This document shows positions 44,205 to 53,344 of a stretch of DNA of 64,000 nt, in pieces (within the stretch, counting starts at the first letter, position 1; every line of letters starts with the position of its first letter). The DNA is taken from the NCBI GenBank assembly GCA_017304685.1, contig JAFKLR010000004.1, positions 124,001 through 188,000 of the forward strand. The letters run 5' to 3'. Position numbers and translations under genes: made by a program. The notes beneath the pieces are model-generated. The model was not told the DNA's origin. It did no database searches and saw nothing but the letters and a program-made list of their open reading frames with translations. Source of the DNA: Sphingobacteriia bacterium (GTDB taxonomy: Bacteria; Pseudomonadota; Alphaproteobacteria; Rickettsiales; 33-17).

Positions 44205-45461
44205 TTAGCTATCAGTATTAAGCTTCCCTATTATAGCTAATAATTCGTATCCAGCTAAAATTGTTTGATATTCTGCATTTAGAAGTTTTAATTTAGCATC
44301 AAACACTTCTTGTTCTGCATTTAAAATATCTAAACTTGTTTTTAATCCAATTTTTGCTTCTTCTTCTACACCATTAAATGCTAACAATGCTGAATCTACA
44401 GCATCTTGTGCTGATTTAATAGTAGCTTTAGTTGAATTGTATTTAATCCATGAATTATTAATTCTTGCGACTAAATCATCAAGTGTTTTATGGTAGGTAT
44501 ATTTTGCTTTTTCTTTTTGAACAGAACTATCTTTAACATCAATATATTCTCCACCACCTTGAAAAAGAGGAATAGTAAGACTGATATAAGCACTTTTATC
44601 AAATCTATCATTTGTAATAGCAGAGCGTCCTGTTTTCGATACTTCACCTTGTAAATCAACGGAAGGCAATATTTTAGACCATGCTAATTTAATTCCTTCA
44701 TTTGCTTCTTTCATAGAAAGTTCACTCATTCTTAACTCAAAACTATTTTCTTTTCCTATATATATAGCTTCTTCTAAACTTTCTGGAATATTTTTTAATT
44801 GATGAGGCTTACTAAGTGAAGTCACAGGTAATTCACCCATCAATTTTATATAATTTGATTTAGCGTTTTCAATTTCACCTTTATATCTAATTAGTTGAGC
44901 TTGAGCTAAAGAATAACGTGCATCAGCTTGAGCAACATCTGTTTTTGTTACTTCACCTAATTCAAATCTTAATTTAGTTGATTCTAAATGCTTTCTTAAA
45001 ATTTGCTCATTATTTTCAGCTATTTTATATGATTCATTTGCTAAAATTACGCCAATATATGATTGAGCTGCTGTATAAAGAACTACTTGTTCAGTACCTT
45101 TAAGCCTTAATTCACTTAATTTTAATCTAATATCATTAATATTAAAATTAGAAATACTTGCGCCACCATTAAACACGTTTTGTGTTACAGTTAATTTACG
45201 ATTATTATATGTTCCTTGCACTTTTGGATTTGCATCATCTTTTCTTTCAAGATGATTTCTTGAAAGTGAGCCACTAACTTTTGGCATAAAACCTAAAACA
45301 GCTTTTGTTTTCTGCAGCTTTGCAGATTTTAAATTTTCTCTTTGAGCTTTTATATCAAAACTATAATTATATGCTTTTTTAAATGCTTCATTTATTGTTT
45401 CGGCTGATGCAGAATTTATTAAGATTATCAAGATCGTTATACAATATAAAAACTTATTCAT
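44205..45461 (-). CDS. tolC: TolC-family outer membrane efflux protein
   Basis: This 418-residue protein has a signal peptide (LYCITILIILINSASA). It carries two outer-membrane-efflux-protein repeats with the usual coiled-coil heptads and conserved spots: VTQNVFNGG, GEVTKTDVAQADARYSLAQA, LTIPLFQGGGEYIDVKDS and KTSLDILNAEQEVFDAKL. It forms the trimeric outer-membrane channel of type I secretion and drug efflux, which ankyrin and repeat proteins of Rickettsiales can use. It overlaps pcm by 8 bases. Confidence 0.93.
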   Translation of the reverse strand: MNKFLYCITILIILINSASAETINEAFKKAYNYSFDIKAQRENLKSAKLQKTKAVLGFMPKVSGSLSRNHLERKDDANPKVQGTYNNRKLTVTQNVFNGGASISNFNINDIRLKLSELRLKGTEQVVLYTAAQSYIGVILANESYKIAENNEQILRKHLESTKLRFELGEVTKTDVAQADARYSLAQAQLIRYKGEIENAKSNYIKLMGELPVTSLSKPHQLKNIPESLEEAIYIGKENSFELRMSELSMKEANEGIKLAWSKILPSVDLQGEVSKTGRSAITNDRFDKSAYISLTIPLFQGGGEYIDVKDSSVQKEKAKYTYHKTLDDLVARINNSWIKYNSTKATIKSAQDAVDSALLAFNGVEEEAKIGLKTSLDILNAEQEVFDAKLKLLNAEYQTILAGYELLAIIGKLNTDS

Positions 45462-46104
45462 TATTTAACCTCAAGCTGAATATATTTACTCTATTTATTA
45501 ACCTAGAACTTACACTAATACCATTTTTATTAAAAACTCTAATTTCACCTAAAGATAAATAAGGTGAATTTGTAGCGCTAGGGTTACATATTACAGCTAT
45601 CCCTCTGCCATTATCTTCTAAATGCTTTGCAAATGAGTCAAATGAAGTGATTCCGCCTGAAACTATAATTACATCATATTTAGTATTTTGGGGAATAGAA
45701 TTAACAAAATGACAATTATCTTTATGTTTACTAATTAAAAAATCTTTTGCATTATTTAAAATTGTATCATCAAAATATAAAGAATCTATGGATTGAGACA
45801 ACTCTGAAAGAATTGTTGCATTAAAACCCGTTGATGCACCTATTTCAAGAACTTTTTCACTTTTTTTAACTTTTATAATTTCAAGTAACTGAGCGAATAA
45901 AAGCGCTGACATTTGATAAGTTGAATTATTTATTTTTAAATGTTCATCTACATACGCTACTGCTTTTAAATGATCAGGTAGAAAAGCATGTCTAGGATTT
46001 TTAGCAAAAGCATTTAATATTTCTGAGTTATGGACTTTATTTGTAAATAATTGTCCTAAAATCATATTAAAATTTTGTTTTTCAGATAAATTGTTATTAT
46101 GCAT
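45454..46104 (-). CDS. pcm: protein-L-isoaspartate O-methyltransferase family protein
   Basis: The 216-residue protein has the PIMT layout. The region FAKNPRHAFLPDHLKAVAYVD matches the family's N-terminus. The motif I-like VLEIGASTGFNATILSELS and the YDVIIVSGGITSF strand follow. It lacks a clear TISAPHM motif (here TYQMSALLFAQL), as in many alphaproteobacterial members next to tolC, so true isoaspartate repair is not certain. It is cotranscribed with tolC with an 8-base overlap. Confidence 0.85.
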   Translation of the reverse strand: MHNNNLSEKQNFNMILGQLFTNKVHNSEILNAFAKNPRHAFLPDHLKAVAYVDEHLKINNSTYQMSALLFAQLLEIIKVKKSEKVLEIGASTGFNATILSELSQSIDSLYFDDTILNNAKDFLISKHKDNCHFVNSIPQNTKYDVIIVSGGITSFDSFAKHLEDNGRGIAVICNPSATNSPYLSLGEIRVFNKNGISVSSRLINRVNIFSLRLNNE

Positions 46105-46249
46105 ATTTTTATGTTTTATATTGATTTTCTTTATAAAGCCTGATATTAAACAACCATATAATTAGTTACAAGATATTTTACTTAATTAAAAAATACTTGA
46201 AACTCAATAAATTTTCAACTTATATTAAGATAGAAATATTTAATAAATA

Positions 46250-46324
46250 GGCCGGGTAGCAAAGTGGTAATGCCGTGGACTGCAAATCCGCTACGCGTCG
46301 GTTCGATTCCGACCCCGGCCTCCA
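46250..46324 (+). tRNA. tRNA-Cys (anticodon GCA)
   Basis: The acceptor arms GGCCGGG/CCCGGCC pair perfectly. The anticodon loop CTGCAAA reads cysteine codons, the T arm is CGGTTCGATTCCG, and the discriminator is U, as required for tRNA-Cys. The 3' CCA is encoded. The ankyrin-SPOR gene begins 21 bases downstream. Confidence 0.97.
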
Positions 46325-46345
46325 ATGTTGAGTTTGAGTTAAAGT

Positions 46346-47674
46346 ATGTATAAAAATTTTGTTAAAACGGCGCTATCTATTCTCTGTGTTCTTCTTTTAA
46401 CAGCGAATCCTTCAAATGCTAATACTAAAAAACTCATTGATTTAATTAACCAAAATAATATCTATGGCTTACAAAGTGCGCTTGAATCAGGTGCAAATCC
46501 TGATGAAAGAGGAAATTACGGTATTACACCTTTAATGGTTAGTATTTCACGACAAAATTATAATGCTGCAAAACTTCTTATAAAATTTGGCGCCGATGTT
46601 AATTCAACTGATATAGCGGGAGTAAGTCCTTTACACATTGCTGCGCGAAACGGACACTATGAAATAGCTAAAGCTTTAATAGACGCAGGTGCTAATATTA
46701 ACGCTAAAGATAAATATGGTATGACACCTCTTGCAAAAGCAACTGCAGCACATAAAAATAGAGTGATGCAGTTATTAGTTGAAAATAATGCTTTAGATAA
46801 AGAAAAAGCCGTGGTTGACAATAAGGAAACTGAAGGTAGTGCAATTACTGTAACTAAAGAAAATTTACCTAAAGACAGTACTATAATTAAAAGTAGTGGC
46901 GAATCTAAAGTAGTTACACAAACAGAAAATAAATCAACATTCGCTCCGATTGTAAGAGTAAAAGAAAACAATCTGCCAAATGATAAAATAGAAAAAGCTG
47001 AAAATTCCAAAAATAAAAAGAAGAAAATTCAAATTTCATATAAAGCTCCAAGTAAACAGTCAACTGAAGCGTCAAAAACTATTAATGCCATTGATACTAC
47101 AATGGTTACACGAAATGCCCTCGCTCCAAATATTGAAAATGAAGATAATAATATTGATTTAGCATGGCTTAAAGATAAATCTACAACCGCAAAGGCGCCT
47201 GAAAAACTTGTTGCATCTGCTCCACCAACTAAACCAAAAGAGATAGCTCCACCTACTCCAAATACCCCTCAGTTAGCCCATATAGAACCTACAGCTAAAT
47301 CTGTAACTTTTGAAAGTAAGAAACATAAAAAAATTACTGTCGGCAAAGCTAAACTTATCCATGATGAAGGTATTACTAAATGGAAAGTTAATTATCAAGA
47401 TATAATGGCTAATAACAACGGTCCTCAACTTTACTGGCTAATTATAAATGCTAAGAAAACTAATAATTATGGTAGCCTTTTAAATAAAGCGATTAAACAA
47501 GTACAGAACTATAAAATTAAATATCAAATAGTCCAAAATATTAAAACTAAAGAGAAATATTTAAAAGTTGGTGCTCTTGGTAATGCAAATATTGCTGAAG
47601 TTTACTGTAAAAGAGTGTTAGAAGATAATACATTTACTGCTTGTAAAGTTGTTAAATTCAACCGTAATAAATAA
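46346..47674 (+). CDS. exported ankyrin-repeat protein with SPOR-like C-terminus
   Basis: This 442-residue protein has a signal peptide (residues 1-25, LSILCVLLLTANPSNANT). About four ankyrin repeats follow (residues 30-150: YGITPLMVSISRQNYNAAKL, GVSPLHIAARNGHYEIAKAL, YGMTPLAKATAAHKN). A lysine/proline-rich disordered middle and a C-terminal domain of about 100 residues come next (LYWLIINAKKTNNYGSLLNK, VGALGNANIAEVYCKRVL). That domain resembles a SPOR fold in its beta-alpha order, which would bind denuded peptidoglycan at septa. The SPOR call is tentative. It follows tRNA-Cys closely and may be read through from it. Confidence 0.82.
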   Translation: MYKNFVKTALSILCVLLLTANPSNANTKKLIDLINQNNIYGLQSALESGANPDERGNYGITPLMVSISRQNYNAAKLLIKFGADVNSTDIAGVSPLHIAARNGHYEIAKALIDAGANINAKDKYGMTPLAKATAAHKNRVMQLLVENNALDKEKAVVDNKETEGSAITVTKENLPKDSTIIKSSGESKVVTQTENKSTFAPIVRVKENNLPNDKIEKAENSKNKKKKIQISYKAPSKQSTEASKTINAIDTTMVTRNALAPNIENEDNNIDLAWLKDKSTTAKAPEKLVASAPPTKPKEIAPPTPNTPQLAHIEPTAKSVTFESKKHKKITVGKAKLIHDEGITKWKVNYQDIMANNNGPQLYWLIINAKKTNNYGSLLNKAIKQVQNYKIKYQIVQNIKTKEKYLKVGALGNANIAEVYCKRVLEDNTFTACKVVKFNRNK

Positions 47675-47704
47675 GGCTTAAATTTAAATAACTTAAGCTT
47701 TAAA

Positions 47705-47734
47705 TTGCATAAAACATTGACTTTATCTTATAAT
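47705..47734 (+). promoter_or_regulatory. candidate promoter of mnmA
   Basis: TTGCAT, an 18-base spacer and TATAAT (47729-47734) lie 43 bases before the mnmA start. Confidence 0.5.
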
Positions 47735-47776
47735 TTATTAATATTTTGTTTCTATATAACAAAATAATTAAATTAA

Positions 47777-48883
47777 ATGAAACTTGAGAATATCAATAAA
47801 CCAATCAAGGATACCAAAGTTGTCGTCGCTATGTCTGGTGGCGTAGACAGCTCAACAGTTGCAGCAATGCTTCATGAAGTTGGGTACCAAGTTATTGGTA
47901 TTACTCTTCAACTCTATGATCTTGGAATCACTTTAGAAAAGAAAGGCGCATGCTGCGCGGGCCAAGATATATATGATGCTAAAAATGTTGCTGATAAGAT
48001 TGGTTTTCCACATTATGTGCTAAATTACGAGAGCTTATTTAAAGAATCAGTTATGGATGACTTTGCAGATACCTATCTTCGCGGAGAGACCCCAATACCA
48101 TGTGTTAAATGTAATCAATCAGTGAAATTTAGAGATTTACTTAAAGTTGCAAAAGAACTTGGAGCTGACGCTTTAGCCACAGGCCATTATGTACAAAAAC
48201 GCTATGTAAATGGTAAAGCCCAGCTTATTAAAGGAAGTGATCCCTTTAAAGATCAAAGCTATTTTTTATTTGCTACAACTAAAGAACAACTTGATTTCAC
48301 TTATTTTCCATTAGGTGGGTTAAATAAAGAAGAAACCCGTAAACATGCTGAAAGATTTGGCCTTGAAGTTGCAAACAAACCTGATAGCCAAGATATTTGC
48401 TTTGTACCTAATGGTGATTATGTTTCCGTTATTTCTAAACTTAGACCAGGTGCTTTGGATGCTGGTAATATTGTTGATTTAGCAGGTAAGGTACTTGGAA
48501 CTCATGATGGCATTATTAACTATACTATCGGTCAAAGGAAAGGCTTAGGAATTTCATCCCCTGATCCTTTATATGTCGTTAAAATAAACCCTGATACTAA
48601 AGAAGTGGTTGTTGGACCTGAATCTGCTCTTAAAAGCAGCGAATTTTTTATTAAAAACATTAATTGGCTTGGCGACGGTGAAACTATACCAGATGAAGGT
48701 ATTGAAGCTATGGTAAAGCTTCGCTCTACTCATAAAGGTACTAATGCAATTATAAAAAAATATGATAGCGAAAAGGCAATTGTTAGAATGCTTACTCCAG
48801 AACGTGCTGTGACCCCGGGCCAAGCCTGCGTTATTTATGATGGCGACATAGTTCTTGGGGGCGGCTGGATTGAGAAAATATAA
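47777..48883 (+). CDS. mnmA: tRNA 2-thiouridylase MnmA
   Basis: This 368-residue enzyme has the PP-loop SGGVDSS at 20-26. Its catalytic cysteines are placed as in E. coli MnmA: C112 in PCVKCNQSVKF and C208 in KPDSQDICFVPNGDY. GPRLGIS-type YTIGQRKGLGI and the C-terminal beta domain ending VLGGGWIEK are also present. It thiolates U34 of tRNA-Lys, Gln and Glu, including the tRNA-Glu(TTC) encoded at 41,815. Its stop codon abuts the stop of the convergent 179-residue gene. Confidence 0.96.
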   Translation: MKLENINKPIKDTKVVVAMSGGVDSSTVAAMLHEVGYQVIGITLQLYDLGITLEKKGACCAGQDIYDAKNVADKIGFPHYVLNYESLFKESVMDDFADTYLRGETPIPCVKCNQSVKFRDLLKVAKELGADALATGHYVQKRYVNGKAQLIKGSDPFKDQSYFLFATTKEQLDFTYFPLGGLNKEETRKHAERFGLEVANKPDSQDICFVPNGDYVSVISKLRPGALDAGNIVDLAGKVLGTHDGIINYTIGQRKGLGISSPDPLYVVKINPDTKEVVVGPESALKSSEFFIKNINWLGDGETIPDEGIEAMVKLRSTHKGTNAIIKKYDSEKAIVRMLTPERAVTPGQACVIYDGDIVLGGGWIEKI

Positions 48884-49423
48884 TTAATATCTGTCAAATA
48901 AATCATTTATCATATCTTTTGCAACTTTATCTCTAACCATTTCATCAAAAGTAGGGGCACGAAAGTTATGCCTGAAACCTTTTGAGTTTAAAAGGCTCTC
49001 TACCTTATTATTAAGATGAGAATATAATGCTCCGTCACTAGTTATAACTTTCATTACAGAAATAAAATTAAGATCATTTTTCTTTTCATTAAATAAGATG
49101 ATAATTTCTTTTAAGTCTTCTACTTTAAAAAAATCTTTTATTTCTCTATTAATTCCTTCGATTATTCCATCTCTTATTTCTGCTGGATTAATATTCATAT
49201 TTCTTAATTTAGTTTGAATTTCAAACATATAAACTTCAGGGTTCCAAAGAAGTAATGCAAGGTAGCTATATTTATTTTTAGTAGGAGTAAATAAAGCCTG
49301 TTTTATAAGGCTAATTTCTTCCTGAATATTTAGATCATTAAATTTTATCCCTTTATTAGCATCAATTAACGCTTCACAAGGTAAAAATAATAAAAACTCA
49401 CGTTGCTGCTCATTTAATGGCAT
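48884..49423 (-). CDS. hypothetical protein
   Basis: I do not recognise this 179-residue protein. It is soluble-looking and helical, with no signal peptide. It begins MPLNEQQREFLLFLPCEALI and contains LNIQEEISLIKQALFTPTK, YSYLALLLWNPEVYMFEI and an acidic/basic C-terminus with FDEMVRDKVAKDMINDLFDR. GAGG lies five bases before the ATG. It is downstream of rpsA on the same strand, but a strong terminator separates them, so it has its own promoter. Confidence 0.65.
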   Translation of the reverse strand: MPLNEQQREFLLFLPCEALIDANKGIKFNDLNIQEEISLIKQALFTPTKNKYSYLALLLWNPEVYMFEIQTKLRNMNINPAEIRDGIIEGINREIKDFFKVEDLKEIIILFNEKKNDLNFISVMKVITSDGALYSHLNNKVESLLNSKGFRHNFRAPTFDEMVRDKVAKDMINDLFDRY

Positions 49424-49521
49424 TTTATCCTCTATAACCGAAATTTAAAAAATAACTTCCTGATATTATTTTATAAATTAGGATTTTGCTTAACAATAAA
49501 AAAGTAGGAATTTTATAAACC

Positions 49522-49553
49522 AAATAAAAAAAGGGGCCTAAAAAGACCCCTTT
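49522..49553 (-). terminator. intrinsic terminator of rpsA
   Basis: On the reverse strand AAAGGGG pairs with CCCCTTT around a 10-base loop with an extra partial GC pair and is followed by TTTTATTTG. It starts about 20 bases after the rpsA stop codon. Confidence 0.88.
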
Positions 49554-49574
49554 AAACTTCGAAAAAAGAATTAC

Positions 49575-51299
49575 TTATTTTTTCTTAGCGTTCTTAATTG
49601 CATTACCTAATACGTCACCAAGTGTTGAATTGGTATTATCAGAACCATATTCAGCTAATGCTTGTTTTTGTTCGTCAACTTCAAGAGCTTTAATTGAAAC
49701 ATTCACTTTACGTGAAGATTTATCAATAGTAGTAATTTTAGCTTCAATTTTGTCACCAACGCTAAAACGCTCAGGTTTTTGTTCAGATCTTTCAGAAGCT
49801 AAATCAGCCTTCTTAATGAAACACTGTAACCCATCAACAAGAACTTCAATACCATCATCTTGAACTGCCGTTACTTCACAAGTTACTTTAGAACCTTTTT
49901 TAAGATCTTTAGTTGAACCTTCAAAAGGATCTCCACCTTCTAATTGTTTAATTCCAAGGCTAATACGTTCTTTTTCAACATCGGTAGAAAGTACGATAGC
50001 TTTAACCTTATCACCTTTATTGAATTCTTTAAGTCTCTTAGGATCTTCATCTTCCCATGAAACATCAGCTACGTGAATTAAACCTTCAATACCACCTTGT
50101 AATTCAACAAAGATACCGAAATCAACAACGTTTTTAATTTCACCTTCAATGATTGAACCAATAGCGTTTTTATCAGCAAACGCTTGCCATGGATTTTCTT
50201 CACATTGCTTCATACCAAGGCTTATACGGTGTTTGTTTGCATCAACATCTAAAATGATACATTCAACTTCTTGACCTAAGCTTAAGAATTTTTTAGGGTT
50301 TGCATTGCTTTTCACCCAGCTCATTTCTGAAACGTGAACTAAACCTTCAATACCTGTTTCTAATTCAACGAAAGCACCATAATCAGCAATATTACTAATT
50401 TTACCACGGATTCTTGAACCTCTTGGGTAACGAGCTTCAATATCGCCCCATGGGTTTTCTTCAAGTTGCTTCATACCTAATGATACACGTTTTGTATCAG
50501 CATTGTATTTGATCACCATAACTTTCACAGTTTGACCTAATGAAAGTACTTCAGATGGATGGTTAATTCTTGACCAAGAAATATCAGTTAAGTGTAATAA
50601 ACCATCAAAACTTCCAAGATCAATGAACGCACCATAATCTGTAATATTTTTAACAACGCCCTCAAGAACCATACCTTCTTTAATTTGTGAAAGAACTTCA
50701 TCACGCTCTTCCATTCTTGATTCCTCAAGAATTGCTCTACGAGAAATTACGATGTTAGCGTTTTTCCTGTCGATTTTTAAGATTTTAAATGGCTGAACCA
50801 CACCAATTAATGGTGCAATATCTTTAATTGGTCTAATGTCTACTTGGCTACCTGGTAAGAAAGCGATAACACCTTGTAAATCAACGGTGAAACCACCTTT
50901 AACTTTACCACAAATGAAACCACTAACTGTTTTACCTTCAGCAAGTGCGCTTTCAATATTAGCCCATGCAGCTTCTCTTAGAGCTTTTTCACGACTAATT
51001 ACGCATCTACCGTAACGGTTTTCAATCTTCTCAAGATAAACTTCAACAGTTTCACCGATATTAGCTGTTTCATTAATCGACTCGAACTCTTTTAATGAAA
51101 CTATACCTTCAGTTTTAAGACCAATATCAACTATTACGTTATCTTTTTGAATATCAATAACTATACCTTTTACAACAGAACCCTCTCTTACTCTAGTATT
51201 AGTATTAGAAGCTTCAAAGAGAGCAGCGAAATCTTCGTTAGTTGTATATTCCGCTTCAACTTTAAGACGTTTAGACTTTAAATTACCTTTTTTTAACAT
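49575..51299 (-). CDS. rpsA: 30S ribosomal protein S1
   Basis: This 574-residue protein is called from the ATG at 51299. AGGTGA precedes it by five bases, and the GTG three codons earlier lies inside that site. Six S1/OB domains are visible through their repeated cores (GIVIDIQKDNVIVDIGLKTEG; ITDYGAFIDLGSFDGLLHLTD, split here; ADYGAFVELETGIEGLVHVSE; VDFGIFVELQGGIEGLIHVAD). Each is closed by RISLGMKQ-type ends. S1 helps the 30S subunit bind mRNA, which matters with the many weak ribosome binding sites in this window. It follows cmk by 49 bases, the usual cmk-rpsA order. Confidence 0.96.
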   Translation of the reverse strand: MLKKGNLKSKRLKVEAEYTTNEDFAALFEASNTNTRVREGSVVKGIVIDIQKDNVIVDIGLKTEGIVSLKEFESINETANIGETVEVYLEKIENRYGRCVISREKALREAAWANIESALAEGKTVSGFICGKVKGGFTVDLQGVIAFLPGSQVDIRPIKDIAPLIGVVQPFKILKIDRKNANIVISRRAILEESRMEERDEVLSQIKEGMVLEGVVKNITDYGAFIDLGSFDGLLHLTDISWSRINHPSEVLSLGQTVKVMVIKYNADTKRVSLGMKQLEENPWGDIEARYPRGSRIRGKISNIADYGAFVELETGIEGLVHVSEMSWVKSNANPKKFLSLGQEVECIILDVDANKHRISLGMKQCEENPWQAFADKNAIGSIIEGEIKNVVDFGIFVELQGGIEGLIHVADVSWEDEDPKRLKEFNKGDKVKAIVLSTDVEKERISLGIKQLEGGDPFEGSTKDLKKGSKVTCEVTAVQDDGIEVLVDGLQCFIKKADLASERSEQKPERFSVGDKIEAKITTIDKSSRKVNVSIKALEVDEQKQALAEYGSDNTNSTLGDVLGNAIKNAKKK

Positions 51300-51348
51300 A
51301 AAAATCACCTTTTCGTATAATGCTTAAAGCAGCATTATTTATTAAATA

Positions 51349-51996
51349 TTAATTAGAGTTATGACTTGCAATGTAATTAATAATATAATCTGCCACTTCT
51401 ACTGCTGTATGATTACTACTATCAATAGTAATAGCATCAATGGCAGGCGCAAGTGGCGCAGAGCTTCGGCTCATGTCACGATTATCTCTATCAACTAACT
51501 CTTGCACAACTTGGGTATATATAACACTTTTGTTACTACTCTGCAACTCTTTAAATCTTCTTAAACTTCTAGCTTCAATTGAAGCCGTTAAAAAGAACTT
51601 ATAGTTGGCAGTCGGGAAAATAACTGTTCCCATATCACGTCCGTCAGTAACAATACCATTACTTGATTTTTCAGCGAATTTTCTTTGAACTTCTAATAAA
51701 GCTTCCCTAACTTCTTTAATTGCTGCAACTCTTGAAGCAATTTTTGCTACTTCCTCAGTTTTTAAAAGGGAGATATCAGTAATTTGAGTTAAATCTAAAT
51801 TTTTTGCTAAATTAACTAAAATACTTATATTCGTTTCGTCAACTTTTTCATTTGAAATTTTAAATCCAAGTAACCTGTAAATTATCCCTGAATCTAAATA
51901 ATCTAAATTAAAATGCTTAGCTAGTAACCTAGCAACAGTGCCCTTACCTGAAGCTGCAGGACCATCAATTGTAATTATAATTTTGTTCTCTTTCAT
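51349..51996 (-). CDS. cmk: cytidylate kinase
   Basis: I place the start at 51996 (MKENKIIITIDG), because the family begins a few residues before the P-loop. The frame has an earlier ATG at 52017 with no better ribosome site. Signatures: IITIDGPAASGKGTVARLLA, YLDSGIIYRLLG, TDGRDMGTVIFPTANYKFFL and a lid RDNRDMSRSSAPL. It phosphorylates CMP and dCMP. It overlaps the end of ubiB by about 30 bases and precedes rpsA. Confidence 0.92.
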   Translation of the reverse strand: MKENKIIITIDGPAASGKGTVARLLAKHFNLDYLDSGIIYRLLGFKISNEKVDETNISILVNLAKNLDLTQITDISLLKTEEVAKIASRVAAIKEVREALLEVQRKFAEKSSNGIVTDGRDMGTVIFPTANYKFFLTASIEARSLRRFKELQSSNKSVIYTQVVQELVDRDNRDMSRSSAPLAPAIDAITIDSSNHTAVEVADYIINYIASHNSN

Positions 51997-53344
51997 GTTT
52001 CTTTTTCTTATTTTCATATTTATTAGAAATTTCTTCCAAAATATCTGGCAATTTTTTCATAAAATCAAATAGTTTAAGTAGCCCATCTCTTAATTTCACT
52101 TCTGGACCTAAATTCTGAATTGCCCATTTTTCTATCCAAGGCTCTGCTAAACTCCATAAATTAACTTCAGGATCAAGCTTTGTCCCTACCCCTTCGACTA
52201 TTACTAATGTTTTCTGAAAAAGTAATAATTGAGGCTGAGTTTCCATATCAAATTCGCGAGTAATATCAAATAATTGAGAAAGAAGTTTTCCAACTGAAAT
52301 TTGGTTTGAAGGTAGACCTATAATTGGCTCTCCAATTGACCGGCAAGCCTGAGCAAAGCTAAACAAGCATTTGTCATGAGGAACGTATCCTGCTTCAAAA
52401 TGAATTTTTGCTACATGTAGATAATCACGACTTAAAAACCCGCGTAAAATTTCTGCTACATAAATTCTAGTTTGTTTACCTAATCTTCCTACTATTCCAA
52501 AATCAACTAAAACAATATTATAGTCACTATCTACAAATAAATTTCCTGGATGCATATCACCGTGAAAAAAACCATCGCGGTAAGCTTGATTAAAGAAATT
52601 AATTGCTAAATTTGAGGCAATTTTTTTAAGATTATAGCCTTTTTCTTTTAATTGATTTAAATCATTTATTGGAATGCCTTCTACCCACTCTATAGTTAAA
52701 ATTCTTTTAGAAGTTACATTCCAATTTATTTCAGGGATTTTTATCCCTAAATCATCTTTTAAATTATCTTTTAATTCTGAAGCTGCTGCAGCTTCTAATC
52801 TTAAATCAAGCTCAAGCCTCATTGCTTCAGCAAATGTTTCAATTACACTTTTAGGTTTAAGCCTACGAGTTGCAGGAAAATATTTCTCTAATTTTTTAGC
52901 TCCCCAATGAAAAAATTTAATATCTCTATCTATTATTTTATCTATATTTGGGCGGAGAATTTTCACTGCATAATATTTTCCTCCACATGCTTGCACTTTA
53001 TGTACTTGGGCAATTGAAGCTGCCGCTACTGCAGGGCGTTCAATAACAGGAAAAAAATATTCTGGTTTTACTCCAAATTCTTTAATAAATGTTTCTTCAA
53101 CAAATTTATATTCAAAAGGTGGTAAATTATCTTGAAGTTTTGTAAGAGCAAGCGCTACATTTGAGCCAATAATATCCGGTCTTGTAGAGAGGGTTTGACC
53201 TAGTTTAATAAAAGCAGGTCCAAGTTTTTGTAAAGCACGGGCTAATCTTAAACCTGATTCATAATCTTTTTCGCTAAAGACTGCCCATAATTTATAACGA
53301 ATAAATATTATTATAAAATATATAAATTTAAAATAATTCATCAT
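51965..53344 (-). CDS. ubiB: UbiB, ABC1/COQ8-type kinase-like protein of ubiquinone synthesis
   Basis: The 459-residue protein has the ABC1 family KxGQ motif region (FIKLGQTLSTRPDIIG) and AAASIAQVHKV in place of a glycine-rich loop. VKILRPNIDKIIDRD, FFHGDMHPGNLFV (catalytic loop) and LVDFGIVGRLG (metal site) follow. The C-terminal membrane helices of many UbiB proteins are not obvious; the tail is a charged KKKHEREQ run. UbiB is needed for ubiquinone production, probably as an ATPase handling the precursors. It overlaps ubiE by four bases (ATGA). Confidence 0.92.
   Translation of the reverse strand: MMNYFKFIYFIIIFIRYKLWAVFSEKDYESGLRLARALQKLGPAFIKLGQTLSTRPDIIGSNVALALTKLQDNLPPFEYKFVEETFIKEFGVKPEYFFPVIERPAVAAASIAQVHKVQACGGKYYAVKILRPNIDKIIDRDIKFFHWGAKKLEKYFPATRRLKPKSVIETFAEAMRLELDLRLEAAAASELKDNLKDDLGIKIPEINWNVTSKRILTIEWVEGIPINDLNQLKEKGYNLKKIASNLAINFFNQAYRDGFFHGDMHPGNLFVDSDYNIVLVDFGIVGRLGKQTRIYVAEILRGFLSRDYLHVAKIHFEAGYVPHDKCLFSFAQACRSIGEPIIGLPSNQISVGKLLSQLFDITREFDMETQPQLLLFQKTLVIVEGVGTKLDPEVNLWSLAEPWIEKWAIQNLGPEVKLRDGLLKLFDFMKKLPDILEEISNKYENKKKKHEREQNYNYN

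Noticed and set aside
51300..51308. GTG start for rpsA
   Set aside because: It lies inside the AGGTGA ribosome binding site that serves the ATG at 51299.
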